NCBI GenBank assembly: GCA_003013855.2
Contig: ML058453.1
Coordinates: forward strand, 3,217,861-3,281,860
Source of the DNA: Liriodendron chinense
Lineage: Eukaryota > Streptophyta > Magnoliopsida > Magnoliales > Magnoliaceae
Length of the DNA stretch: 64,000 nt
Direction: 5' to 3'
Both the position numbers and the translations under genes were made by a program. Positions 20,074-31,702 of this stretch are shown here, in pieces. The notes beneath the pieces were generated by a model. The model was given only the letters and a program-made list of their open reading frames with translations. It was not told where the DNA came from and made no database searches. Within the stretch, counting starts at the first letter, position 1. Each line of letters begins with the position of its first letter.

Positions 20074-23000
20074 TGTAACGCCCTGGAAATTTCAATCCTC
20101 GAGCCTTGAAAGTACTCGAGCGCCTCCAAAATTTTTCTATTTTAATTCTCAAATGAGAATGCATACGTCTGATTTAGAACCAATAATCTAGAAGATGTGT
20201 ACATGAAACCCTAGTTTGAATGATCCGATTCAATCAAAACCTCGTAAGACATTTAGACACATCAATTTAACCGTACATTCTTTGTTAGATATCATGGATA
20301 GCTACGAATTCCTTTTCAATTGTCTAATCCTACATCCGATCCGTTGATTAATGAATTTCAATCCATGATTTACTGAAATCACAATGGATTAACCTATATA
20401 ACTGACCCACAATGCAGATCCACCTTAGACTGCCTTAATCAGTGAATCAAATCTCGATTATTTTGAGTTTAAAAATCGATTTGACAAAATAGCCCTTTTG
20501 ACATGTAAAACCATACAAATGAGATTAACTGCCCTTAACCTGCAAATAAATGCACCCCGTATATCACATCATATACCTAGCTATGCCCATTACAACCTAG
20601 TGAAAGGATTCACTAAACTCTGTAAATCATCCAATTGGTGTTCCGAAAACTTAGAACAGCTATAGACCGTTTGTTAGTGGACCGTTGATCACGAATTTAC
20701 GCGGAATCAATTGCCTTAGTGGGCTTGACCTTTCCCCTATATCAGATACTCGACACCATATTCCGAACTGCACAACTTAGATCAAGACTAGAGAGGGTGA
20801 GTTGTGTGACTCGCCTTAACCTTGGGCCATCTGGAGCTATAAATAGTCAGCCCCATTTGAGAATTTCATTTGAGATGAAATTAGGGATTTTGTGTATCTA
20901 GGAATTGGGGATTTCTCCCGGATTCATCGCATGCGTCGCCGAATTCTTCAATCGATCGATGCTAACCATCAATCATAGGTAATATTCCGATCTACACTCC
21001 GAATTACAAACCCAAATCAGACTTTTCCTTCTCAAAACCATCTTTATTCAAATTTATATAGGATTTTCGCTACTTCTTTCGAATCAGTTGCTCTAGATGT
21101 TGTTAGCGTGTGGATTCACCAACACAGGTGATGATTATTCTTCTAAGTTGGCTATTATCAGCCTATGAGGGTTCCAAATAGTGAAAATTGAGTTTTTCTT
21201 GAATTCCATTCAAAGTTAAGTGCCGAATGATTTATGTTTATGATTGATGTTCTATATATGTTGATTAATTACATGCTTACTTCGATGTGTGGATTGATTG
21301 CATATTTGAATCGATTTTATGAAAATATGAGATTTGATGTGTTGTGCATATCAAGTGTTTGATGAAATTTTCGAGTGAATAGAAGTTCACATATGCTTGA
21401 GTAAGTGGATTACCATCCACCCAGGCTAGTGCTTGATTGTGAATTTGATGAGTTGGCCTGCAATAGTATGCCAAGTGTTTGATTTTACGCCCATATATGA
21501 AATGAAGTATATCGCATATCAATTGTTTAGTTTTATGCCTGATTGAGACAATGAATGCTATGATGTTCTATTCCTCTCACAACATGCTTAGTATAATATT
21601 TAATTGACATGATTGTGATTAATCTGTGAAAATCACAATTTATGGACTGCCTATTTGGGTTTGGCCGTCACGGACTTGTTTGGTCGACTTGGGAGTAACA
21701 TGATCGACCGACCTTAGCTACGCCGATTTGGTTGATGTTTCGCTCGGCCTACCAAATCAGTTAATTTCAGGATTAATCATATTTGTTTGACCATTGATAC
21801 ACATTCTGTAGAATCTCGAATACCACGATTACAATTGTTGTACAGTCACTTATAATCGTACATATCAAGTCTCATGAGCCAGACATGGAATATGGGTAAT
21901 TGTGTTTGTGCTGTCTTTGGCTGGTGTGGGTGATGAGCCCTCCAATAGCCTTGAGCATTGAATCCTACATACTGAAGCTCATGGGCTATGCATGGTATAT
22001 GGGTAACTGTGCTTGTGTTGTCTTTGACCGGTATTGATCATGATGGTCTTATCGAGAGTCTTGAGCACCGATGCTAGGTGACGAGCCTACCATCATTGAT
22101 CTTGGGTGACGACCCATTACCATGCATATGACATTTTAGGGCATCGAGACTCTTACCGTTTGATTCATTATTCAGTTATATTGGGTGATGGACCCAAATT
22201 GGGATTCTTGGAGCCAGGCATAGGACACCCTGGCCTGGCGGTAGGCCCCGGCCTGGTAGAGGGTACCCCGACCTGGCATTGTCCAGTGTTCGGTAAGGCC
22301 ACTGTCCAGTGTCCGACTTTCCTCACTATCCAGTGTTCGGTTGCGTTCCTATCGGTTGTGTTCCTTTTTAATAGACTCTTGATAAAATTAAGGTATTCTG
22401 GCTTCGCCAATACTGCTGATTAAATACGGGATTAAATAAATACTTGGTAAACATGCATGCATCACATTTTCACGTGCATTGGTCTGATGCTACTACTGGG
22501 TGGTAACCCCACCGTTTATTTCTCCGGAACATAACATTTGCATCTCATGACTGCATGCATTATTCAACTAGAAAAAGAACTTGATTGTAAGGTTATGCTA
22601 TCTGTTGATGCTGGGGTGGTAGGTGTGAGAGCCCCACCATTTGTTATGCTTCACTACTTATACTTGATTGTGTTGATGATATGTTTAACTTAGGGAATGG
22701 TAACACTGAGTATAATTACTCACTCCCACCTGGGGGGGTGTTTTAAAACACCAACCAGATATCTTTGATGCAGGAGTTTCCACTACTTGATGAGTGAGAC
22801 ATAGGATTTGCTGGCTTGCCTATCGGAGTGGCTTTGGACTTGTATTGTATTCATTTTTGAGCATGTATATATTGAGCCCCAGCTGAGTGGACTCCTGGAT
22901 TATGTGGATAATTGTTTGCATTTACACTTTAAATTCAAACTGAATTATATACTAAATCTCTATTTATGAGTTGATGCCATCGATTTGTGCTATTAAAATA

Positions 23001-23077
23001 TACTTCCGCAAAATACAGTCACCTCGGAAGAGTCGGGAGCCGCGGACTGCTCGACACTTGATTTTCGGGGCGTGACA
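20074..23077 (+). mobile_element. solo LTR 1 of a gypsy-type element, 3,004 bp
   Basis: It starts TGTAACGCCCTGGAAAT and ends ATTTTCGGGGCGTGACA: TG...CA ends that are imperfect inverted repeats over about 17 bp, with a perfect 5-bp GCTAG duplication. No coding sequence or internal LTR pair is seen. Very long LTRs starting TGTAACGCCC are typical of plant Ty3-gypsy (Tekay/Del-like) elements, so a solo LTR from unequal recombination is the simplest reading. A TATA box (TATAAATA, 20838-20845) suggests plus orientation. It sits inside gag of copia element 2 and so is younger than that element. Confidence 0.82.
20838..20845 (+). promoter_or_regulatory. TATA box in solo LTR 1
   Basis: TATAAATA in a GC-flanked context is the best core promoter match within the LTR. 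Confidence 0.45.
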
Positions 23078-23082
23078 GCTAG

Positions 23083-23322
23083 CGGCTGAAGTCTCTGTAG
23101 ACACATGTGGAAAACCGAATCATCCAACCATTGTGTAATGAACCCCACTGCCTTCCGGTCCACTTTCTTCCAATCATCATCTGACATATCCTTTGTCTTC
23201 GCCGATACGCCTAGAATTGGAGCATACAAGTCCTTGCAATAAAGCAAGTCCTCCATCTTAGCCTTCCATATGGTCTAGTTAGAACCATTGAGGCTGATCA
23301 TCCTTGATGAGCCACCTTCCAT
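23083..23322 (-). pseudogene. copia gag, N-terminal part, element 2
   Basis: Starting at MEGGSSRMISLNGSN (ATG 23322-23320), the frame has a TAG two codons before TIWKAKMEDLLYCKDLYAPI. It then reads KKVDRKAVGFITQWLDDSVF and loses frame by a one-base deletion (CACATGTG versus CACCATGTG in element 3), before ending at the solo LTR. Confidence 0.85.
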
Positions 23323-23362
23323 AATTCAGAACCGATCCCACTCTGTTCAAACAACCTGAACT

Positions 23363-23373
23363 CTCTGATACCA
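23363..23373 (-). other. primer-binding site of copia element 2
   Basis: On the minus strand TGGTATCAGAG, a perfect initiator-Met tRNA match, three bases inside the 5' LTR. Confidence 0.9.
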
Positions 23374-23376
23374 CTT

Positions 23377-23760
23377 TGTTGGGTGCGTTTCACATAAACC
23401 TTCGGATCTCGCCCCCCCCCCCCCCCCAATACACTAGAATTATGGACTATGATAATGCAATAATCAAGAATAAACATCAACCAAACGACACAAGGAGTTT
23501 TTACGTGGAAAACCCTCTAAAGAAGTAAAAACCAGGGGACCTAGTCCAGATCAACAATCCACTATCTCAGGGAACTGTTACAACCGATCTCAAGCACACA
23601 CCGCTTGGATCAAACCTTCCTCACTCACGTAGGAGTGGATAAACAATAAGAGAATAGCAAAGGATGAGCGATCTCACCGATCCCGAGGACGTAGAAGCGC
23701 TGAGACGACGGTTGCGCAGAAGAATCCCTCTTCAAGCAACTTCTCCCTTCTATAAACTTC

Positions 23761-23792
<32 letters not shown>

Positions 23793-24158
23793 ACACACCT
23801 TGGACGTGCAAACACTCTAATGGGATACCCTAATCCCGTTTTGGAACTCCTTAAGTAAGAAACCGGATGGGTTGCAACCCAATAAGGAAACTGCATATAA
23901 GCAGTCCGCGCCGGGTCAGGCGCCCGGCCAGGCCAAAAAACGTTCAGCAGCAATGGGAGAAAAAAACACCAATTTCGAGTGCCCGGACCAACATGGTCGG
24001 GCACCCGACCAGGGCACCAGGCACTCGGTCACTAGACCGCCAGGCGCCCGCCCGTTGTCAAAACAGGTCTGTAATAAAGGCCTTCTCCTAGACCAATTTC
24101 GGTCGCCCAGCCAAAAATGGTCCGCCCACGACCATGCAGAGGAGGAAAAAACCCATCA
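23377..24158 (-). repeat. 5' LTR of copia element 2
   Basis: 782 bp; displayed TGTTGGGTGCG...CCCATCA. It differs from its partner by an expanded C-run (23413-23427), an expanded CT tract (23762-23792) and scattered substitutions. Confidence 0.9.
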
Positions 24159-24399
24159 GGATCTATGGTGAACGTGCGGTTGTCTCTAACCTGATGAGTG
24201 GGCCGGCCTGGTAACAGAGTCAGGGATCTATCACACGTGCGAATCTAGGCCCCCTTCTCCAACTAACTCGCCCAGACCCGCTAGTGTGCACGCTCGGGTT
24301 TTCGTTTGTACAAGTGGGGCCGAGAATTCAGTGCAAGACCATTGGATATTAAGGCACATGGGATGTGCCAGCGTTTCCTGGGACCGATCGAAGCTGGGT

Positions 24400-24860
24400 G
24401 GGCCACCGTTGTGATGTTTGTTAAAAATCCACCTCGTTCACCAGCTTCACTGCATCATTTTAGATGGTGGACTAAAAAATGAGGCAGATTCTAAACTTAA
24501 GTGAGCCACGCGGCGGGAAAAAGTGTAGAGACAAATGGTTACTGTTGAACCTTCTTGAGGCCCACCTAGATGTTTATATACCATCCAAACTGTTCAGAAA
24601 GTCATCCACACTGGATGAACTGGAAAAACCAAAATAGTAGCTTGATCCAAAACTTCTGGAAAAACCAAAATAGTAGCCTTGATCCAAAACTTCTGTGGCC
24701 CACAAGTGTGTCAACGGTGGACGTTTAATACCCACGTTTCCTGCTGTGTGGCCTACTTTAGTTTTTCATCCGAATCAGTCTTCGTTCAAGCCCTCAAATG
24801 CTTTCATGAAACTGGTGGACAGGATGAATTTCTCATAGATATCACGGTGGCCCTTGAGTG
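24400..24860. repeat. fold-back repeat
   Basis: Left arm words (GTGGGCCACCGTTGTGATG, AAAAATGAGGCAGATTC) are reverse-complemented in the right arm (CACGGTGGCC, AGTTTTTCATCCGAATC). Each arm is about 200 bp. A 35-bp tandem duplication (GGAAAAACCAAAATAGTAG unit, 24622-24692) lies near the centre. Confidence 0.6.
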
Positions 24861-24949
24861 TTTCAATGATGGTCGTTTGATGTCTATTATTTTGTATCTT
24901 GTGGCCTACTGGAGATTTTGATCTGACTCATTTTAGTGTCATGGCAAAA

Positions 24950-25170
24950 ATGATCCAGCCATACTGATGGATGGAGTGGATTTCTAACAAACATTACAGT
25001 TGGCCCCACAACTATTTGAACGATGGGTGTTCAATATCCTATTCCGGCTGTGTAGCCCACTTGAGTTTTGGATCTGCCTCGTTTTATGGACCACGCACTA
25101 AAATAATCCGGCGAAACTGGTGGATGGAGTGGATTTCTCGAAAGCATTACGGTGGGCTGCACAATCTTGT
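24950..25170. repeat. fold-back repeat, mostly one arm
   Basis: Same family: TTGAGTTTTGGATCTGCCTC and TGGATGGAGTGGATTTCT words, with the matching left arm lost or overlapping the previous copy. Confidence 0.5.
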
Positions 25171-25199
25171 TCACCTTGTTTGTTTAATACACAAAATTG

Positions 25200-25660
25200 T
25201 TTCGAAGTTAGGTGGCCCACCGGCTAGTATCATGATGTTTGTGATAAATCCATCCGTCTACTAGTTTGGGTAGATCAGGTGATGGGCTAACTAATGAGGC
25301 CGAATAAAAACTCAGGTTGGCTACGTGGGACCAAAAAATTGGGAAGGAAATGCCACCGTTGAAACCTTCCAAGGGCCCATCATGATGTTTATATGCCATC
25401 CAATCAATTCATAAGATCATTTAAATTATAAGGCCATTCCCATTAGGATGAACGGTAAACACCAAAATAGTGGCCCGATCCAAAACTTTCATGCCCCAGT
25501 GTGTAAACAGTGAGCATTCAATACTCAATACCCACTGTTTCCTGTCATGTGGCTCACTTGAGTTTTGAATCTACTTCATTTATTGCCCCATCCCCTTAAA
25601 ATGATACGGCCAAACTAGTGGATGGTATGGATTTGTTATTGACATCACGGTGGGCCCCAC
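25200..25660. repeat. fold-back repeat
   Basis: The left arm from GGTGGCCCACCGGCTAGTAT and the right arm ending CACGGTGGGCCCCAC are imperfect inverted copies. The centre is near 25430. Confidence 0.6.
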
Positions 25661-25990
25661 AAGTTTATGAAATAAGTGTCTAGTGTATATTGGGCACTTG
25701 GATGCATGCATTTTATATCCCAATCGTCTATCAGGAGCCCTGGGCCCAAAAATGAAGCAGATCCAAAACTTAAATGGGCCGCACGGCATGAAACAATGGG
25801 GATTGATGTCTACCGCTAAAAACTCTTGGGCCCACCACGATGTCTGTGATACATCCACCCTTCCATTCATTTTCCAGCTCATTTTAGGGAACGAGCCCCT
25901 AAAATACAACAGGCCTAGATCTTAGGCGGGCCAAGTGCAAAAAGGTGGGATAATGACGCCCACACTTGAAACCTTCATGGGCCGTTGGAC
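25661..25990. repeat. fold-back repeat
   Basis: Family words ATGAAGCAGATCCAAAACTT, GGGCCGCACGGCATG and GGGCCCACCACGATGTCTGT. It follows the previous copy with almost no spacer. Confidence 0.5.
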
Positions 25991-27388
25991 CCTAGACGTG
26001 CAGGGGACCTTCTTGATGAATGTGTTATATGTTCCCGCTGTCCACATAGAGCTGCATAAAATGACAGTTTTTTGTTTTTTTACTTTGTAGAGATGAGAGA
26101 AGTTCTCATTTTAGGCCATCTAAATCATGCAATTGTGGACCATCCATGGCATTTAATATAAAATGTCCAAATGGTAGATCAAAGCTGTCCAAATTCCATG
26201 AATAACCTTCATTGGGTTGATATAGGGGTAAAACGAAAATCTCACATTTCTACACAGTCAATGATAAAAGTGGTATCTTATGTGGTCAATATTAAAATTT
26301 ACGGCTAAGAATTCTCTTTAACAGTCAACTCTAATAGAAGTTAAGCACATTTTTTTATATAACTATAACAAAGAAAGGAAGTGGCTATTTCACAACACTG
26401 TAAAGAAAGGGTATCATTTGGCATTTAAAAAATAGGGAAGGCAGTATGCAAGTTTTTTTTTTTTTTTTTTTTTTCAGTACTTTATTTTGAATCTAGCTAT
26501 GAAAGAATTAGGCTTGAAAGCCCATTGCATGGTGGCCCAAATGACCTTTCCAAGTGATTTGAAGGCGCAATCCATTCCTTTTGTACGGCTAGGGCCTTGG
26601 CCCCACAAACTCAGCACAAGAGCTAATAGGCTTGGAATCCAGGTCTAGTTCGGCGCAGGCTAATCCCACTCAAGCAGCAGCATGCGCCATTTGCTATGTT
26701 GAACGCGAGTGTAAGAACCATTTGGCTCCCACCATGTAGATGCCCTGGTCCAAAAGGATTGTTACCTCAAAAGGTAGCTAGGCCAGCCTGTTAGAAACAA
26801 ATGGACAGTCCCACCTAATATGTGAATCCGCACCGCAGTAAGATATCTACAAAGTGAGACCCACCCAAGGGGTGGACAGGCAAGATTGTGAATCGATATA
26901 GGACCCACCTTTTCATTCTCTCGTGTTTATAGGGCTGATCGTAGCCTCAGTATCTTTTAAGTCCAATTAAGGGTAGGGCCAGGTTAGGGCTTTGGCTTGC
27001 CAGTTGCCAACCTTGTTTAGTGGTGTAGAGTCCATTTTGGTAATGCACTCGGACGCAAGTTTCATTGTTCCACGTGCATTACCTAAGCAGATGAGATCTG
27101 AACCATTCATTTCTGTATGGATAGTTGTACTCTGCCAGATCATTGAAGTTTTACTCGTGCAAAAGAACATAAATGTTTCCAAATTTTTAAATCATAGATG
27201 GGGGAGGAATTTTCTTTCACGTGTGATCGATCTTCTTACTGAGAACCGGGTGCTTACACCCCATTGCACCACAAGTTACTGTGCCGCACCACAATCCCGT
27301 CCTTTGTGTACGACATCTGTCGCATGAAATTCGTACGCCCCACCATAAATATCACCCTTCTCAAAATTCGTACGCCCCACCACAATCA
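25991..27388. other. non-coding interval left of duplication copy A
   Basis: No gene is supported. It includes a 22-T run (26453-26474) and, just before the duplication, two direct copies of AAATTCGTACGCCCCACCA (27328 and 27364 region) that may mark a repair junction. Confidence 0.5.
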
Positions 27389-27389
27389 G

Positions 27390-27551
27390 AGGTCATGGTC
27401 TGCTGTGACCACTGCAAAAGACCGTGGCGTCGACTTGGTGTCCGAAAGCGTAGTTAAAGAGCTGGAGAGTGTATGGGGTGGTCGTGACGTGATCCGATCC
27501 GTTACATACAAAGCATTCATGCTCGCTGGCACACCCAAATTAGAAGATTAG
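27390..27551 (+). pseudogene. 3' fragment of the SAM methyltransferase gene
   Basis: The last 53 codons and stop of the methyltransferase at 49324-55660 (RSWSAVTTAKDRGVDLVSES through AGTPKLED) are identical at DNA level to 55499-55660. The break lies within the exon, with no start codon, SAM-binding motif or promoter, so this is a non-functional duplicate end. An upstream in-frame ATG at 27264 extends the reading into unrelated sequence. Confidence 0.92.
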
Positions 27552-27691
27552 CTCCCTCTAATCTTATAACCAGTTATTTAATCCTCCAATCATGGAGTAT
27601 GTTATTGTGGTGTTTATGTGTGTGTGTGTGTCTATATATATATATATTCTACTTAGAAATGTTGGTTCATGAGAAAAGTTGTGGCTAAAGT

Positions 27692-28082
27692 TGTTGGGTG
27701 TGTTTCACAAAACCTTAGGATCTCGCCCCCCAAATTACTAGAATTATAAGTTATGATAAATCATTAAACTAAATCAAATCAACAATCACACGGCGCAAGA
27801 GAATTTTACGTGGAAAACCCCTCAAAGAGGGAAAAACCACGGGACCTCATCCAGTTCAACAATTCACTATGGAGTAGAACCATTACAACCTCGATCACAA
27901 GCATACACCGCTTGGATCAAACATTCTTCACCCACACAAGGATAGATGACAATAAAAGGACTAGAAAACTGAGAGGTCTCACCCGAGCACGAGGACGTTG
28001 AAGAGCCGAAACGTCGTTGCACCATGAATCACCTTTGCGAGCAAAGCCTCCTCTACCAACAAGCTTCTGCTCTCTCTTTTTC

Positions 28083-28121
<39 letters not shown>

Positions 28122-28488
28122 TTGGAAGTGTAGAATACCTTGTAGGATGCCTAAATCCCGAATTAGAGCTCTATATATAGCCGTTTGTATGTATTAGAGT
28201 CTCATTAGGAAACTGTTGTAGCAGTCCGCACGCACTGTCGACCGGTCGGCCACACACAAAAACTGTCCAGAGAGTTGCTGTGAGAAAAACGTGAAACCCG
28301 ACCTGTCTGCCGACCGATCGGTCGGCTGGTCGACTAGGACCCTTGACCGGTCGGACTGGACAAAAACTAGTCCAGCGACTTTCTTGTTTCTGGGCACTTT
28401 GTCCGACCGGTCGGCCAGGGGGCACTGACCGGTCGGACCTCATCAAAGTGCACTCTCTCTCCTCTGCATGAGGAGGAAAACTCCAACA
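27692..28488 (-). repeat. 3' LTR of copia element 3
   Basis: 797 bp, displayed TGTTGGGTGTG...CTCCAACA. Includes a (CT)n tract (28084-28118) and repeated palindromic GACCGGTCGG words (28235-28440). Confidence 0.9.
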
Positions 28489-28508
28489 AATCTCTCCCTT
28501 TCCGACTC
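28489..28508 (-). other. polypurine tract of copia element 3
   Basis: On the minus strand GAGTCGGAAAGGGAGAGATT abuts the 3' LTR. Confidence 0.8.
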
Positions 28509-28509
28509 A

Positions 28510-30204
28510 GGAGGAGTTCACCACCTTCAAGCCAGCCCGATTTCTACAAGCCTCAAATTTGCCCTTGAGCAAAGCCTTGGTCATTATGTCTAACCCGTTA
28601 TCGTTTGTGTGGATCTTCTCAAACTGTAACACCTTCTGTTCCAAAGCATCCCTGATCCAGTGATACTAAATCTCTATGTACTTCGACTTGGAATGCTGAC
28701 TTGGATTCTTGCTCAAGTGTATCTCACTCTGGCTATCACAGTAAACCACGTGCTTCTTCTGCTTTAGGCTAAGTTCTTATATGAACCTCTTCATCCAAAG
28801 CATCTCCTTGCATGCTTCTGTGACTGCAATGTACTCGGCCTCTGTCATCAACAATGCTACGACCTTCTGTAGTTTGCTCTGCCGAGAGACCGCTCCCCCA
28901 ACAAACGTGGACATGAACCCTGATGTAGACTTCTTGGAGTCTATGTCACTTGCCATATCTGCATTTATGTAACTCTCCAACACAGGTTTCCCGTCACCAT
29001 AGCATAGGCTCAACCTGGATGAGCCTCTCAGATATCGTAGTATCCACTTCACCACTGCCCAATGTTTTTTATCAGGATTGACAAGATACCTGACTGATAA
29101 TGTCTGGGCACGTACACACCATAGCACACATCAAACTTCCTACATCCGAGGCGTAGGGTATCTTCTTCATCTCTTCCACCTCTGCCTTCGTCTTGGGACA
29201 CTGCTTGTCGCTTAATTTGAAGTGACCATCCAGTAGAGTACTGACCGGCTTCGCTGCATTCATATTGAACCGCTTTAGGACTTTTTTAATATACCTCTCA
29301 TGTGACAACCAAAGCCTTCTGTTGCTTCTGTCACGGCTTATCTCCATTCCTAGGATCTGTTTGGCTGGGCCCAAGTCTTTCATCGCAAACGATTTGCCTA
29401 ACTCTTATTTCAGCCTGTCAATCTTCTTGATGTCTTTTCCCATGATGAGCATGTCATCAACATATAATAGCAAAACTAAGAAATCACCATCTGAAAACCT
29501 GGGAGTGAACACATAGTGGTCCGACTCCGTTCTATCATACCCATGTGTTAACATGAACAAGTCGAACTTCTTATACCATTGCCTATGAGCTTGTTTCAGC
29601 CCATACAAGCTCTTCCTAAGCCTACATACCATATGCTCTTTGCCCTTGACTTTGAACCCCTCTGGTTGGCGCATATAGATCTCTTCTTCTAGGTCACCAT
29701 GGAGGAAAGCATTTTTAACATCTAACTGCTCTATCTCCAGATGCATGCTGGCCGCCTAACTTAAGCAACATCCATATGGACATCATCTTCACCACTGGTG
29801 AGAATATCTCATCGAAGTCTATACCTTTTCTTTGATTAAAACCTTTCACCACGAGTCTGGCCTTGAACCTTGTCTGTGAATTCTTCTGCTCAATCTTCTT
29901 TTTGAACACCCACTTGTTGCTCAGAGCTTTCTTGTCCTTAGGCAATTTCACCATGTCATAGGTGTGGTTCTTATGCAAGGATTTCATCTACTATTGCATA
30001 GCTTTCAACCACTCCCCTTATGCTCATCGGCCAAGGCTTCAGAATAATCTTCTGGCTCTCCCCCTTCAGTAAGTATAATGTACTTATACGGCAAGTACTT
30101 CTTAGATGGGTGCTGTCCCTAGATGTCCTCCTCACCTGTGGCTCAACAAGTGGATCAAGTGGGGGCTTGCTCCCCTTGTCCATCTCCTGTAGGAACTCCC
30201 TCAT
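28510..30204 (-). pseudogene. copia RT-RNase H, element 3
   Basis: Reverse transcriptase pieces lie in several frames: KALSNKWVFKKK and RLVVKGFNQRKGIDFDEIFS (29987-29715), then LDVKNAFLHGDLEEEIYMRQ and LLLYVDDMLIMGKD (29746-29405, catalytic YVDD intact), then MKDLGPAKQILGMEISRDRS (29383-29072), then RNase H with ESYINADMASDID and MTEAEYIAVTEACKEMLWMK (29127-28777). At least four frame changes or stops break it. Confidence 0.87.
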
Positions 30205-31141
30205 CCTCTACATCTTGCTGTACTCTCCCGTCATCAGGCACCATGGGAGGAGTAATAGGATCCAAATCTTCCAGCTCATCCAAACTGGGCTGGATCTTCT
30301 CTGGCTTTCTAATGTCATCTATACACTGATATTCAATGAAAACCACATCTTTGCTCCTGACGAGCTTCTTCTCGGTTGGATCCCAAAACCTGAAGTTAAA
30401 TTTCTCATCACCGTACCTCAAGAACACACACTGCTTGATCTTTGTATTGAGCTTGGACCTCTCGTCCTTTGGTACGTGAACGGATGCCCTGCATCCAACT
30501 ACCATGAGATGACTGTACGAAGAATCACGTCCAGTCCACACATTCTCAGGTACTTCTCCATTAAAAGGAGCTAATGTAGACCTGTTTATCAAATACACTG
30601 CTGTGTGCATTGCTTCTCTCCAGAATATCTTGGGCAACTTCGCATAGGATAACACGCATCTGATTCTCTCTACAATGGTGCGATTCATACGCTCAGATAC
30701 ACCATTGTGCTGGGGGGTCTTGGGTACCGTCTGTTCATGCCGTATACCTAGGGACTTACAATACTTATGGAACTCACCAATGTATTGAATGCACTTCAAT
30801 GATCTACCTGTCTTCCTCTCAACCATGGCATGAAATATTTTAAACACACCAAAGACCTCGTCCTTGGATTTCAAAGCATAAGCCCAAACCCTCCTATATG
30901 CATCATATATAAAAGTGACAAAATACAATGCTCAACCCAAGGTTTTTGTCCTTATAGGATCACAAACATCAGAATAAACCAAATCTAATGGATGCACTTT
31001 CTTAATATGAGAAGCAGTTTTTACGAATGAAACTCTATTCTGTTTCCCTGATAAACAATTAATACAGGTTTTAAGAGGTCTACCTGCCAACTTTGGAAGG
31101 AGGTGCTTCTTTGCTAGTAATTGAAGCTCTTTCTCGCTCAT
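30155..31141 (-). pseudogene. copia integrase, element 3
   Basis: LVYSDVCDPIRTKT keeps the first catalytic Asp. A stop separates it from MYFVTFIYDAYRRVWAYAL. A short deletion then fuses SLKCIQYIGEFHKYC, removing the RTDNVGE segment and with it the second catalytic Asp. QHNGVSERMNRTIVE with the catalytic Glu is present. Integrase is inactive. Confidence 0.86.
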
Positions 31142-31282
31142 GTGGCCTAGCTATTTGTGCCATATATCTATCACTGAATCTTCTGCTGCGTTCAACTCAC
31201 CCTTACATTTACTGACACATGTCTTATATAGGGTGCAACACATCTTCCCACTTGTTGCGATCATCGAACCCTTGATGAGCTT

Positions 31283-31702
31283 CTAGTGCCTACTAACAAA
31301 CCAACTCTCATAATCGGCTACATCCAACCTTCCCGTCGACATCAAGTTGAGGCGAAGGTCTGGAATATGTCTCATATCTTTTAGAACCAATGTACAGCCT
31401 ATATCGGTCCTCACACAAATATCACCAAGTCCCACAATTTGGGACACTCCAGAGTTCCCCATCTTCACTTTATCATAGCTGCCTTGCTTGTAGCTTGTAA
31501 AGAAATCTCTTCGTGGAGTTGCATGAAACGACGCTCCCGAATTGACCACCCAATCGGTGTCCTGATTCGTAGCCGTGAGACAAATATCATGATCCGCTGA
31601 GAGAATGATCACAACATCGCCATCTGAGGCGATTGCAATAGAATCTGATTCATCATCTTTTTCCTTCATTTTTTTCCTTTCTGATCCTTTTTCTTGTGAC
31701 AT
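31283..31702 (-). pseudogene. copia protease, element 3
   Basis: The protease site reads DWVVNSGASFHATPRRDFFT: Asn replaces the catalytic Asp (NSG for DSG), so it should be inactive. The frame closes before the pre-integrase finger. Confidence 0.85.

Larger units (their letters stand above)
20069..23082. repeat. target-site duplications GCTAG flanking solo LTR 1
   Basis: GCTAG occurs at 20069-20073 and again at 23078-23082. Removing one copy and the insert restores the gag reading seen in element 3 (AATTTCTGCCATAGGCTAGC context). Confidence 0.92.
15588..24158 (-). mobile_element. Ty1-copia element 2, decayed, split by a solo LTR
   Basis: An 8,571-bp minus-strand copia. It has 3' LTR 15588-16345, 5' LTR 23377-24158, an initiator-Met primer site at 23373-23363, a purine tract next to the 3' LTR, and gag-PR-IN-RT-RNase H remnants read right to left. 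A 3,004-bp solo LTR plus 5-bp duplication interrupts gag; without it the internal region is about 4.0 kb, similar to element 3 (3.95 kb), a clear relative. The flanks AGATC (15583-15587) and GGATC (24159-24163) are a one-mismatch target duplication. Frameshifts and stops inactivate every gene. LTRs are roughly 95-97% identical over the alignable first 400 bp. Confidence 0.93.

Noticed and set aside
27264..27551. 95-codon ORF read as a new small methyltransferase-like gene
   Set aside because: Only the last 53 codons match the methyltransferase; the first part is unrelated sequence left of the duplication breakpoint.
28235..28440. Regularly repeated GACCGGTCGG words as a CRISPR-like array
   Set aside because: Irregular spacing, no unique spacers, located in a plant retrotransposon LTR.
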